Assembly: GCF_900444945.1 (NCBI RefSeq)
Contig: NZ_UFRM01000001.1
Coordinates: forward strand, 506,501 to 570,500
DNA from: Actinobacillus lignieresii
GTDB taxonomy: Bacteria; Pseudomonadota; Gammaproteobacteria; Enterobacterales; Pasteurellaceae
Direction of reading: 5' to 3'
Length of the DNA: 64,000 bases
Positions 34,494 through 42,209 of this stretch are shown piece after piece. The stretch's first letter is position 1. Each line of letters opens with the position of its first letter. The translations under genes and the position numbers were made by a program. The notes under the pieces were generated by a model. The model saw only the letters and a program-made list of their open reading frames with translations, ran no database searches and was not told the origin of the DNA.

Positions 34494-34825
34494 ATACTAG
34501 CAAAACAGAAGCAAGAAGAAGCAGAGAAATGGCAAACTTCGGGAGAGCATAAACGCAAAGTTGATGCGGTTACTACTGCAATCAGTTTAGCTATCGCAGG
34601 TAAACCAACAGAAGCGGTGCGACAAAGAGAGAAGTTTTTCCTGATATGGATAGAGCACAAAAAGGATGGTCAACTAATAATCAGGCATTGTTTAAGCTGG
34701 AAGGAAGAAGACACTCCCCAGAAATTAATAACGGAAATGGGGTCGTAAATACTGGACTAGGTAAAACTGAAGGCTTAAATAAATTTAATGATAATATTAT
34801 TAAGTTTGAAAAAGTAGATAAGTAA
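34494..34825 (+). pseudogene. Scar: CdiA pretoxin fragment joined out of frame to a toxin tail (module 1)
   Basis: From 34497 to about 34619 one frame reads LAKQKQEEAEKWQ... GEHKRKVDAVTTAISLAIAGKPTEAV, typical of the region before the CdiA pretoxin domain. Within a few bases of 34620 the coding frame changes, and about 66 codons to the TAA at 34823 read REVFPDMDRAQKGW... and end NIIKFEKVDK. The stop is followed by a ribosome site and the next gene, as in toxin-immunity pairs, so this is interpreted as the last part of a CdiA-CT toxin of unknown family fused to a displaced pretoxin remnant. No start codon for the whole is evident and it is probably not expressed as a toxin. Confidence 0.6.
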
Positions 34826-34834
34826 GGAAAAAAT

Positions 34835-35293
34835 ATGTTTCTAAATTTAGATAAAAAAATGGTATTGGTTTATGATCTAAAAGATAGGTTAAGAAAAGAA
34901 CCTTCATATATGGAGTTAATTCAAAAGGTAACTTTAGATGATAATAAGCCCAATATAGGGTTGAAAGGGAGATATGGATTATTCGGAAGTATTGAATGGT
35001 GGCAGAATATAGAGAATGCTGTAATCAAAACTAGTTTGGTACAAGGAGAAATTGTACGTCTATATAAAGCGGGTCAAGATGACATGGATGAATATAACAG
35101 TTTTGATTTACTCCTAGACTCAGGAGAGTTGTGGAGTGAAAGCATATACTTGACTGATATTAAAAATAAAAGTTTATTTAAGTTAAAAAGTAAAGTTTCT
35201 ATATTCTATGTTCACGATGAAAGAAAGGGTAGTATAGACACTAATGAAGTAACCTATTCTAATACTGTAATTGAAATGGCTGTATCTCAGTAG
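34835..35293 (+). CDS. Putative CdiI-type immunity protein of module 1
   Basis: 152 residues, with TAAGGAAAAA just upstream and starting 10 nt after the stop of the preceding toxin-tail fragment. The protein (MFLNLDKKMVLVYDLKDRLRK...) is soluble and charged, has no signal peptide or membrane helix, and is not a family I recognise. The function is inferred only from its position behind a CdiA toxin tail. The intact frame and good ribosome site contrast with the damaged toxin, as expected if immunity is still under selection. Confidence 0.6.
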   Translation: MFLNLDKKMVLVYDLKDRLRKEPSYMELIQKVTLDDNKPNIGLKGRYGLFGSIEWWQNIENAVIKTSLVQGEIVRLYKAGQDDMDEYNSFDLLLDSGELWSESIYLTDIKNKSLFKLKSKVSIFYVHDERKGSIDTNEVTYSNTVIEMAVSQ

Positions 35294-35396
35294 TCCTTAA
35301 TGACACGCGATTTTTGCCGATAGGCTTTTCAAAGTAAGCTTTATTTCTATGGTACAGTAGAGAAATTTTATTCAGTTGATAAATAATTCTCGTAAT

Positions 35397-35462
35397 AAGC
35401 GGTCAATTTCCCTAATTTTTTGCAATTTGCAAGTTTTTAGTGAAATTTGACCGCTTGTTTTT
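35397..35462. repeat. Uptake-sequence inverted repeat, copy 2 of the CDI-locus element
   Basis: AAGCGGTCAATTT (35397-35409) pairs with AAATTTGACCGCTT (35442-35455) with one unpaired A, and a GTTTTTG tail follows. The interior TTTTTTGCAATTTGCAAG matches copies 1 and 3. It separates modules 1 and 2. Confidence 0.85.
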
Positions 35463-35492
35463 GTGTTAAGAGTCGATATCCAATAGATGTAG

Positions 35493-36054
35493 TATCTTGT
35501 AGAAGACCACTTAGAAGAAGCGAATCAAAAGGCTTTAGAACTTGTGAGTTTCTTTAACTCCAAACTATCAACATTATCCGCTCTTGCTCAAGAAAGATTT
35601 GTTGAATTTGTGATTGAAGAGAATGCAAAAGAGTTAGATTTTATCAATGGAACAAGAACGCCAGCAGAAAAAGCGATTGTTTTCTTAGTTGATGCTTTTG
35701 TTGAGGGACGAGAAAATCAAGGATTAAATGTTTCTCCTAAGATTGCTGGTTTTGCTAAGAAAGTCAAAAATCCTAATGTTTCAAATAGAGATTGGAAATA
35801 TATTCCAGCACCTAAAAAAGATGAGATTACAGGAATTAAAGGGTTAACTGAGGCAAAACGTAAAACTTCAATCCAAGGAGGAGGAAAACTACGAAATAGG
35901 TGGAAAGATAGTGAAGGAAATATTTATGAATGGGATTCCCAGCATGGTACATATAGAAAAATATAATCCTAAAGGGAAACACCTTGGTGAGTTTAATTAT
36001 AAAACAGGGGAGCAAACTAAGAATGCAGATCCGACTAGAAGGGTAGAGCCATGA
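35493..36054 (+). pseudogene. Orphan colicin E3-type 16S rRNase toxin tail, frameshifted at the active site (module 2)
   Basis: The frame is open from 35493 (after a TAG) to 35966; a GTG at 35544 could serve as start but it looks like a C-terminal fragment. Residues from WKYIPAPKKDEITGIKGL to GNIYEWDSQHG align with the colicin E3 cytotoxic domain (YHPAPKTENIKGL ... RKIYEWDSQHG), which cuts 16S rRNA in the decoding centre. Asp and His of the active site are present (D codon 35934, H codon 35943). One extra base at 35949-35955 then shifts the frame; the other frame continues IEKYNPKGKHLGEFNYKTGEQ...DPTRR to the TGA at 36052, restoring the catalytic Glu (35956) and Arg. As written the toxin is inactive. 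Confidence 0.8.
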
Positions 36055-36299
36055 TGAAATTAGAGAGATACATAGAGGTGTATAGTAATAATACTGATGA
36101 GTTGTTAGAGTCGATATTAATCCAATTACCTGAAAATATAGCAATTTTGTATATTCATCCTGATGATGATGAATTTGCTTGTTGCTCATATGTTTTAAGT
36201 GAGTCTCAAGTTATAGCTCTAGGAGGTGGAAAACTGATCAAAAAGTATAAGGCTAGTAATGTTGAGTATCAGGTAGCGTGCTATCAGGTAGCATCCTAA
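36051..36299 (+). CDS. Putative immunity protein of the E3-type toxin (module 2)
   Basis: 82 residues. The ATG at 36051 overlaps the toxin stop (ATGA), with a second in-frame ATG at 36054; such coupling is common for toxin-immunity pairs. The acidic small protein (RYIEVYSNNTDELLESILIQLPENIAILYIHPDDDEFACCSYVL) is not like the colicin Im3 protein. It resembles, from memory, the small DUF7683-type proteins found beside polymorphic toxins. The last few residues (YQVACYQVAS) come from a 15-bp near-duplication at the junction with the next module, so the natural C-terminus may be altered. Confidence 0.55.
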   Translation: MMKLERYIEVYSNNTDELLESILIQLPENIAILYIHPDDDEFACCSYVLSESQVIALGGGKLIKKYKASNVEYQVACYQVAS

Positions 36300-37468
36300 A
36301 AAAAGCGGAAGTTTTACGCAATGAAGCGAAAGCGATAGAAGCGGAATATGGGATGGGCAGTCATCTGCAAATGGGGGTTAGGGCGGCGACAGCGGCATTA
36401 CAGGGGTTAGCGACAGGGAGTGTGGAAAGTGCAGCTGTAGGAGCGGCATCACCGTATCTTAACAAACTAATCAAAGCACAAACCGGTGATAATAAAGAGG
36501 CGAACCTGATAGCCCATGCGGTATTAGGTACAGTAGAAGCTCATGTTACAGGGAATAATGCGGTAGCGGGAGCGGTTGGAGCCTTAACGGCAGAAGCAGC
36601 AGCGCCTGAAATCATGAAAGTGCTTTACAACACAGACGAACCTGAAAGCCTGACAGGCAGCCAAAAACGGAATGTGGCGAACTTGAGTCAAATTGCGGCA
36701 GGGTTGGCAGGAGGTCTTACAGGAGATAGTACGGCGAGCGGTGTTGTAGGGGCGGAGATTGGTAAACGGGCGGTAGAGAATAATCATTTTGCAGATGATA
36801 TATATCCAACGGAAGAGCGTGAGCAAACGATAGAAATGATGGCTAAAGCAATGTTCAATGGCGATAAACAAAAAGCGGAAACATATTATGAACAACATGA
36901 GAAAGAGGTTAAAAAGTTACAATTACAAGAGTATTTGGCTCTTATATTTGGAAGAGGCGTTTCTTCTGTCTCATCTAGCTCAATGATTATAACTGGTGGT
37001 TTAAGTGGCATATCTGAAATAGTAGGACAATTGATAGAGCAAGGTGGAGATGTTTCAAAAGTAGACCCTGTAAAAATTGGTATATCTACAGTAACTGGAG
37101 TTGTTACTAAAGATATGGGAGTTATAGGAACAACTGTAGTAAATACAGCTACAGAAGTTATTGATGCTTCCGTTAGAACAGAAGAAAACCCGATAGTCAA
37201 GGGATGTACATCGATGATTACGACCGCAGTAGGCGGAGTTATTGGAAAAGGTATCGAAATTCCATTAAATAATAAGATAAATCCAAACTGGAAAAATTAT
37301 ACTGAAATGAAAGGGCATTTGCCTTATGAAATATCAGAACCTTATAAGCCAAGCATAATTCCATCTTTATATGAGAATACTATAGATAATATTTCCTCTA
37401 AATCTGTAGAGAATAAAGTTGAAAATGAAATTGATAGTTATTATAAGGGGCGTAATGATGAAAAATAA
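36278..37468 (+). CDS. Orphan CdiA C-terminal fragment with VENN pretoxin motif (module 3)
   Basis: 396 codons from a GTG at 36278, which is unlikely to be a natural start: the sequence enters mid-domain at LKKAEVLRNEAKAIEAEYGMGS. Residues to about 170 form the CdiA pretoxin region (AVGAASPYLNKLIKAQTG, AIAAGLAGGLTGDSTASGVVGAEIGKRAVENN-like), ending in the VENN motif (36773-36784) that marks the toxin boundary. The roughly 230-residue toxin part has several hydrophobic Gly/Val/Thr-rich stretches and no nuclease motif I recognise. With a membrane immunity partner, a pore-forming or membrane-active toxin is the best guess. It has no secretion signals of its own, so it would need recombination onto an intact cdiA. 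Confidence 0.7.
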   Translation: MLSGSILKKAEVLRNEAKAIEAEYGMGSHLQMGVRAATAALQGLATGSVESAAVGAASPYLNKLIKAQTGDNKEANLIAHAVLGTVEAHVTGNNAVAGAVGALTAEAAAPEIMKVLYNTDEPESLTGSQKRNVANLSQIAAGLAGGLTGDSTASGVVGAEIGKRAVENNHFADDIYPTEEREQTIEMMAKAMFNGDKQKAETYYEQHEKEVKKLQLQEYLALIFGRGVSSVSSSSMIITGGLSGISEIVGQLIEQGGDVSKVDPVKIGISTVTGVVTKDMGVIGTTVVNTATEVIDASVRTEENPIVKGCTSMITTAVGGVIGKGIEIPLNNKINPNWKNYTEMKGHLPYEISEPYKPSIIPSLYENTIDNISSKSVENKVENEIDSYYKGRNDEK

Positions 37469-37679
37469 AATAATGAAATTTGCATTTTGTACAATTATAT
37501 TTTTTCTTTGTTTTGGATTTGCTCATACAATATTGTCAATAGGAACGGAATTAGTTGGCTATTTTATTAATAGTAATCCTATAGATTTTTCTGAGTCTAA
37601 ATATTATATAGGGTATGCAATTATGTCCCCCCTTATATCTATATATTATTTATGGGAAGTAGATAAGAGAAATAGATAA
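37458..37679 (+). CDS. Putative membrane immunity protein of module 3
   Basis: 73 residues from the ATG at 37458, placed 7 nt after AAGGGG and overlapping the end of the toxin frame by 11 bp; an adjacent ATG at 37455 is also possible. Two hydrophobic segments (FAFCTIIFFLCFGFAHTIL and YYIGYAIMSPLISIYYLW) predict a two-helix inner membrane protein. Small membrane immunity proteins usually protect against membrane-targeting toxins, e.g. the CdiA/CdiI pair of E. coli EC93. No sequence match is claimed. Confidence 0.6.
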   Translation: MKNKIMKFAFCTIIFFLCFGFAHTILSIGTELVGYFINSNPIDFSESKYYIGYAIMSPLISIYYLWEVDKRNR

Positions 37680-37699
37680 TTGCGGATATTATGATATAT

Positions 37700-37768
37700 A
37701 AGCGGTCAAATTTCTCTAAAATCTTTTGCAATTTGCAAATTTTTAGCGAAATTTGACCGCTTGTTTTT
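37700..37768. repeat. Uptake-sequence inverted repeat, copy 3 of the CDI-locus element
   Basis: AAGCGGTCAAATTT (37700-37713) pairs perfectly with AAATTTGACCGCTT (37749-37762), followed by GTTTTT. The interior and right arm are the same as in copies 1 and 2. It closes the CDI region, 20 nt after the last immunity gene. Confidence 0.85.
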
Positions 37769-37932
37769 AGTTGCTAGATTCAGAAATACAAGTAAGGAGT
37801 TTTAGGTAATAAAATGAGGTACTAAATAGGTATTGGAACTAACGATAATTAATATTTTAATGTACAGGAGAAAGTTAAATCATTGATATCAGACTAATTA
37901 GGCGATGAATTTCATTACTATTAGGAGGAAAA

Positions 37933-38346
37933 ATGAAGTTAAATCGTTATATGATGAGCGGGATTGTAATTTTTACCGCTTCCGTTTGTGCTGCTAGCCC
38001 TTATCAATTAAGTACTCATATTTTGGATATTAACAAAGGAAAGCCTGCTGCGGATGTCCAAGTTGAACTTTACAAACTTAATAACGAAAATGGAAATTGG
38101 CAACAAATTGCTAAAAATATTACCGATAAGAACGGGCGCATTGCAGAATTTTTACCGATTCAAGAAGGTTTAAATAATAATGGAGTTTATAAACTGAAGT
38201 TTCAGGTAAAAGATTACTTTGAACGTCTGCAAGAACAAAGTTTTTATCCATTTGTCGAAGTGTCATTTGAATTAAATGATCACTCGCATTACCACGTTCC
38301 GATCACATTATCGCCTTATGGATACTCAACTTATAGAGGAAGCTAA
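37933..38346 (+). CDS. uraH: Periplasmic 5-hydroxyisourate hydrolase (transthyretin-like)
   Basis: 137 residues after an AGGAGG ribosome site. A signal peptide of about 22 residues ends in CAAS. The mature part has the family hallmarks: YQLSTHILDINKGKPAADVQVELY with the catalytic His, FYPFVEVSFEL, HYHVPITLSPYGYSTYRGS with the second His and the C-terminal YRGS signature. It hydrolyses 5-hydroxyisourate in uric acid breakdown; periplasmic versions occur in several bacteria. No other urate genes are adjacent. It stands alone between the CDI region and the tRNA-Leu gene. Confidence 0.93.
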   Translation: MKLNRYMMSGIVIFTASVCAASPYQLSTHILDINKGKPAADVQVELYKLNNENGNWQQIAKNITDKNGRIAEFLPIQEGLNNNGVYKLKFQVKDYFERLQEQSFYPFVEVSFELNDHSHYHVPITLSPYGYSTYRGS

Positions 38347-38404
38347 TTGTATTTCACGTATATGTATTTAAACATTAATACATATTGAATAAGGAAAGTT
38401 TTAA

Positions 38405-38490
38405 TGGTGCCAGTGGTCGGACTCGAACCGACACGTTTATTCAACGGCGGATTTTGAATCCGCTGCGTCTACCGATTTCGCCACACTGGC
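38405..38490 (-). tRNA. tRNA-Leu (anticodon CAA)
   Basis: Read on the minus strand, the gene starts GCCAGTGTGGCGAAATCGG and ends CACTGGCACCA with CCA encoded. The acceptor stem GCCAGTG/CACTGGC is perfect. The anticodon arm GCGGA-TTCAAAA-TCCGC gives anticodon CAA. A class II variable arm and the T arm GTCGG-TTCGAGT-CCGAC are present. It decodes UUG. The open frame 38385-38570 over it is not a gene. Confidence 0.95.
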
Positions 38491-38622
38491 AAAGGTGTAT
38501 GATTTTGAATAACCTAAGAACTAGGTTGGGTAAGATTATAGGTAAATTAGACCGCTTGCGCAAGGAATAAAAAGCAGAGAATCATTGTTTGCCGTAAAAA
38601 GCAACACTTTTGCAATCGAAAC

Positions 38623-38661
38623 TCACGAAGTTATTCACATTAATTGTGGATAACTTCGTGA
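38623..38661. repeat. 17-bp hairpin carrying two inverted DnaA-box sequences
   Basis: TCACGAAGTTATTCACA (38623-38639) pairs with TGTGGATAACTTCGTGA (38645-38661) with one G-T wobble, loop TTAAT. The arms contain TTATTCACA and, on the other strand, TTATCCACA; both fit the DnaA box TTATNCACA. It lies between tRNA-Leu and the end of xseA, with no T-run. The rest of 38491-38740 holds a single uptake core and nothing else recognised. Confidence 0.6.
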
Positions 38662-38740
38662 ACAATATAGAGTATAGATGATTAACTTCTTGATTTGAAA
38701 AAGAAAAAAAGCAAATTGATTAGGTTTGTTTGTATTTTAA

Positions 38741-40201
38741 TCAATTGATTTTAATGATTTCACTCACGATTTCGCCTTGCGAAAGTTTAGTGGTAATTTG
38801 CGTGCCTACCTTAAGATTTTCGGTTGAACGCAAGATTTCGCCTTTAGAGGTTTGTGTCACGGAATAGCCTCTCGCTAAAATTTTTAGCGGGCTTAAACCG
38901 TCTATTTTCGTGCAAAGCTCTTGGAATTTTTGCTGTTCTTTGGTTAATTTCTTTTCAATCGCAAATTGCAGCTGTTGTGCGAGTTGAGCATATTGCTGAG
39001 TTTTCTTTTCTACGTAATGTGGTAAGGGATTACGCTTCACTTGTTCGGTAATATGTTTCCACTGGTTTTTTTTGCGGATTAAGGTTTGTTCTATCGCTTG
39101 CGCCAGACGATATTCTGCTTGCTTTAATTGCATTTGTTGCTGTTGTAACTGACGCTGTGGGTGCTGATTGGTTAAACGTAGCAATAATTGTTCGAGTTTC
39201 TGTTTTTCGGTTAAATAAGTTTTATGTATCGCATTTTCTAAGCGATAGCTAAATTGAGCTAATCGTTGCTGCTGCATTTGAACCTGACGAGCAGGATGCT
39301 GCGCATTTAAACGTAGTTTTAAACGTTCGAAATATGTTTGTTTCTCCGTCCACAAGCGGTCAAAAGCAAGGCTTAATTTGTCAAATTGATGTTGTAACTG
39401 ACGTACTAACTCTTGTTGATCTCGGCTAACCAATTCTGCTGCGGCAGAGGGGGTCGGCGCTCTTAAATCTGCAACAAAATCGGCAATCGTCACATCGGTT
39501 TCGTGTCCTACTGCACTGATAATCGGAATATCCGAACGGAAAATGGCATGAGCAACGGATTCTTCATTAAAACACCACAAGTCTTCAAGCGAACCGCCAC
39601 CTCGACCGACAATTAACACATCGCATTCACAGCGGCGATTGGCTAAATCAATCGTATTTACAATATCTTGTGTTGCTTCTTTACCTTGTACAAGCGTCGG
39701 ATAAATAATGATCGCCAAGCTCGGATCACGGCGTTTTAGAATATTTAAAATATCCTGTAATGCCGCACCGCTTGAAGAGGTAATAATACCGACTCGTTTA
39801 GCAAAAGGCGGAATAGCTTTTTTCTTTTCTTGTGCAAAAAGCCCTTCGGCAGCCAGTTTCATTTTTAATTGTTCAAATTGCTGTTGTAACAAACCGTCAC
39901 CGGCAGGCTGCATACTTTCAATAATAATTTGATAGTCGCCACGCGGCTCATATAAACTGAGACTCGCACGTACCAGCACTTGCATACCATTTTGCGGGCG
40001 GAAAGTGACTCGTTGGTTTTTCATTCTGAACATCGCACCACGCACTTGGGCATTTTCGTCTTTAAGGGTGAGATACCAATGTCCGGAAACGGGTTGGCAA
40101 AAATTGGAAATTTCACCGGTAAGCCAAACTTGCCCTAATTCCATTTCAAGTAAATTGCGTACCGAATAGTTAAGTTGCGTAATAGTAAGAATATTGTTCA
40201 T
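38741..40201 (-). CDS. xseA: Exodeoxyribonuclease VII large subunit
   Basis: 486 residues, about 30 longer than E. coli XseA. The N-terminal OB fold ([30 protein letters not shown]) is followed by the catalytic core with [44 protein letters not shown] and [30 protein letters not shown]. Then come a long Gln-rich coiled coil (about 270-420), where a 40-residue unit starting [16 protein letters not shown] is repeated, and the closing [11 protein letters not shown]. With XseB (encoded at 49961) it degrades single-stranded DNA from both ends. Not operonic with xseB. Confidence 0.96.
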   Translation of the reverse strand: MNNILTITQLNYSVRNLLEMELGQVWLTGEISNFCQPVSGHWYLTLKDENAQVRGAMFRMKNQRVTFRPQNGMQVLVRASLSLYEPRGDYQIIIESMQPAGDGLLQQQFEQLKMKLAAEGLFAQEKKKAIPPFAKRVGIITSSSGAALQDILNILKRRDPSLAIIIYPTLVQGKEATQDIVNTIDLANRRCECDVLIVGRGGGSLEDLWCFNEESVAHAIFRSDIPIISAVGHETDVTIADFVADLRAPTPSAAAELVSRDQQELVRQLQHQFDKLSLAFDRLWTEKQTYFERLKLRLNAQHPARQVQMQQQRLAQFSYRLENAIHKTYLTEKQKLEQLLLRLTNQHPQRQLQQQQMQLKQAEYRLAQAIEQTLIRKKNQWKHITEQVKRNPLPHYVEKKTQQYAQLAQQLQFAIEKKLTKEQQKFQELCTKIDGLSPLKILARGYSVTQTSKGEILRSTENLKVGTQITTKLSQGEIVSEIIKIN

Positions 40202-40292
40202 ATCTAGAAAGTTGCCGAGGTTTTTATGGAAAGTTTACTGGTAAAAGAAGATAAGGTGCAAGCGGTAAATTTTCAGTTATTTTTTGCAAATA

Positions 40293-40321
40293 CAAAAAAG
40301 CCCTCGATATTATCGAGGGCT
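40293..40321 (-). terminator. Terminator of tRNA-fMet
   Basis: AGCCCTCGAT (40299-40308) pairs perfectly with ATCGAGGGCT (40312-40321). On the minus strand a run of six T follows. It lies directly behind the initiator tRNA gene. Confidence 0.9.
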
Positions 40322-40329
40322 AGGAATTT

Positions 40330-40406
<77 letters not shown>

Positions 40407-40610
40407 TCTGGATGTGATGTATAATACTTGTTTTTCATTTCATTGCAAGCATAATTTCCGGAAATGAATTTGTTTGACTGAATTTGAAACAGAAATAGCA
40501 TAAAATATCGTAAGTGTAGTCTGTGTAAAGGTTCAAAATTTAGTATCGTTTTAGCATGAATTTTGATAGGCTAATCACTTTTCTCATCAATTAAATTTCT
40601 AAGGTTTTTT

Positions 40611-41708
40611 ATGAATTGGAAGGCGTATAAACAGTGGGCGGCGGTGACTGCCGTTGCACTTTTAGTTGCAAGTTGTTCTTCGGATAGAGTAAGCAAAGGA
40701 CAGAGTGATTATCAGGCGGAACACGCGAAGTTTGGTGCGGTATATAAAGGTCGCCAGTATATTCCGCATAATTTTGTCAGCACTCCGAGAGTGGCGGCAA
40801 ACGGATCTATCGTTAATTTCCAAGATTTCTTAAAACAGTTAAATAATGTACGTGCGTATGCCGGCGGTATTACCGGTCGTTATGCGGGTACTTACGGCAA
40901 AGTTTCCTCATGGATCGCTTCAGGCGGTAAGGTATCGGATTTAGCCCGTTACAATATTCACGCGCTACAAATGCGTGGTGAAGACGGTTTCCAAAACGTG
41001 TTAATGACCGGTTACTATTCTCCGGTTATTCATGCACGCCGTACGCCTCAAGGTCAATATCAACACCCGATTTATGCAATGCCAAGCCAAAAACGCTTTA
41101 CCCGTTCGCAAATTTATGACGGTGCGTTAGAAGGTAAAGGTTTAGAACTTGCTTATAGCGATTCAATGTTGGATAACTTCTTACTTGGCGTGCAGGGTAG
41201 CGGTTATGTCGATTTCGGTGACGGTCGTTTAAATTATTTTGCTTATGCAGGACAAAACGGCTTTAAATATGCAAGTATCGGTCGTTTGTTAGTTGAAGAC
41301 GGCGAGATTCCAAAAGAGAAAATGTCTATTCAAGCGATTCGTGAATGGGGAGAGCGCAATCCGCATCGTGTACAAGGCTTATTAGAACGTAATCCGTCTT
41401 ACGTTTTCTTTAAAAATGATCCGACCGGTCAAGTAAAAGGTTCGGCTGGTGTGCCGTTAGTTGCATTGGCATCGGTCGCTTCCGATAAAAGCCTTGTGCC
41501 GTCAGGCAGCGTGTTATTGGTTGAAACGCCGTTAATCGATCGTGCCGGTAACTGGACGGGCAAACACGAATTACGTTTAATGGTGGCATTAGATGTCGGC
41601 GGTGCGGTAAAAGGTCATCACTTTGACTTATACCAAGGTATCGGTGATGAAGCAGGTCATAAAGCCGGTTTAATGAAACACTACGGACGTGTTTGGGTAT
41701 TAAACTAA
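40611..41708 (+). CDS. mltA: Membrane-bound lytic murein transglycosylase A
   Basis: 365 residues. Lipoprotein signal peptide with lipobox VASC (Cys about residue 22). The MltA/3D domains are recognisable: DGFQNVLMTGYYSPVIHARRTPQGQYQHPIY, GKGLELAYSDSMLDNFLLGVQGSGYVDFGDG, and the C-terminal LDVGGAVKGHHFDLYQGIGDEAG with the catalytic Asp, then GRVWVLN. It cleaves peptidoglycan to 1,6-anhydromuropeptides from the inner face of the outer membrane. Monocistronic, ending at an uptake-sequence hairpin. Confidence 0.96.
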   Translation: MNWKAYKQWAAVTAVALLVASCSSDRVSKGQSDYQAEHAKFGAVYKGRQYIPHNFVSTPRVAANGSIVNFQDFLKQLNNVRAYAGGITGRYAGTYGKVSSWIASGGKVSDLARYNIHALQMRGEDGFQNVLMTGYYSPVIHARRTPQGQYQHPIYAMPSQKRFTRSQIYDGALEGKGLELAYSDSMLDNFLLGVQGSGYVDFGDGRLNYFAYAGQNGFKYASIGRLLVEDGEIPKEKMSIQAIREWGERNPHRVQGLLERNPSYVFFKNDPTGQVKGSAGVPLVALASVASDKSLVPSGSVLLVETPLIDRAGNWTGKHELRLMVALDVGGAVKGHHFDLYQGIGDEAGHKAGLMKHYGRVWVLN

Positions 41709-41717
41709 TTACTTATC

Positions 41718-41766
41718 CAAGCGGTTGATTTTTGCAAAAAATTTGCGAATTTTGACCGCTTGTTAG
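41718..41766. terminator. Uptake-sequence inverted repeat between convergent mltA and 41770-42105
   Basis: CCAAGCGGT (41718 onwards) faces ACCGCTTG (41756-41763) across a T/A-rich segment containing TTTTTGCAAAAAATTTGCG. It is placed exactly between two convergent stop codons and is probably a bidirectional terminator. Confidence 0.6.
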
Positions 41767-41769
41767 CCT

Positions 41770-42105
41770 CTAGATACAGCCTCCGCAGCTGCCGCAACGC
41801 CAATCCTCTTTGTTCACCGCTTGGTAGAAATAACGAATAATCTCTTCTTCTAACGGAATATCTTGCTCAATAAACCAATCGCTTAACCATTCGATATTTT
41901 CCACAATCCAATCGTCTTCGTCTAAGCCTTCCAGATATAATTCATCATCCGGATCCATATAGTTATAAATCCCTTTCGTCCCCATATCCTTGTCTTGGCG
42001 TTCTTTCGGTAAAATAAGCTCTTTACCATTATAATGAATGATCCAATGGCCTAAGCACATAACTTGTTGTTTACGACTCCAAGCGACTGTAAAAGGGTTT
42101 GACAT
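41770..42105 (-). CDS. Conserved small acidic protein with Cys-rich C-terminal tail, function unknown
   Basis: 111 residues, no signal peptide. The N-terminal half (FTVAWSRKQQVMCLGHWIIHYNGKELILPKER) is followed by a very acidic middle (DPDDELYLEGLDEDDWIVENIEWLSDWF) and a tail ending in DWRCGSCGGCI, three closely spaced Cys that could bind metal or an Fe-S cluster. It is a real gene judging by codon use, position between terminators and normal composition. I do not recognise the family. Divergent from nothing; cmoB lies upstream on the same strand beyond a hairpin. Confidence 0.7.
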   Translation of the reverse strand: MSNPFTVAWSRKQQVMCLGHWIIHYNGKELILPKERQDKDMGTKGIYNYMDPDDELYLEGLDEDDWIVENIEWLSDWFIEQDIPLEEEIIRYFYQAVNKEDWRCGSCGGCI

Positions 42106-42209
42106 AATTTATACTCCATTCGTTTTTTAAAATTTTAAAACTGGCGAAAATAGGGGGATATACAAAAAATGGGGTAAATTGGAACGAGTTTGATTTAGTT
42201 CAAAAGAAT

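Noticed and set aside
38385..38570. 61-codon frame over tRNA-Leu
   Set aside because: Antisense translation of a tRNA; no conserved protein features.
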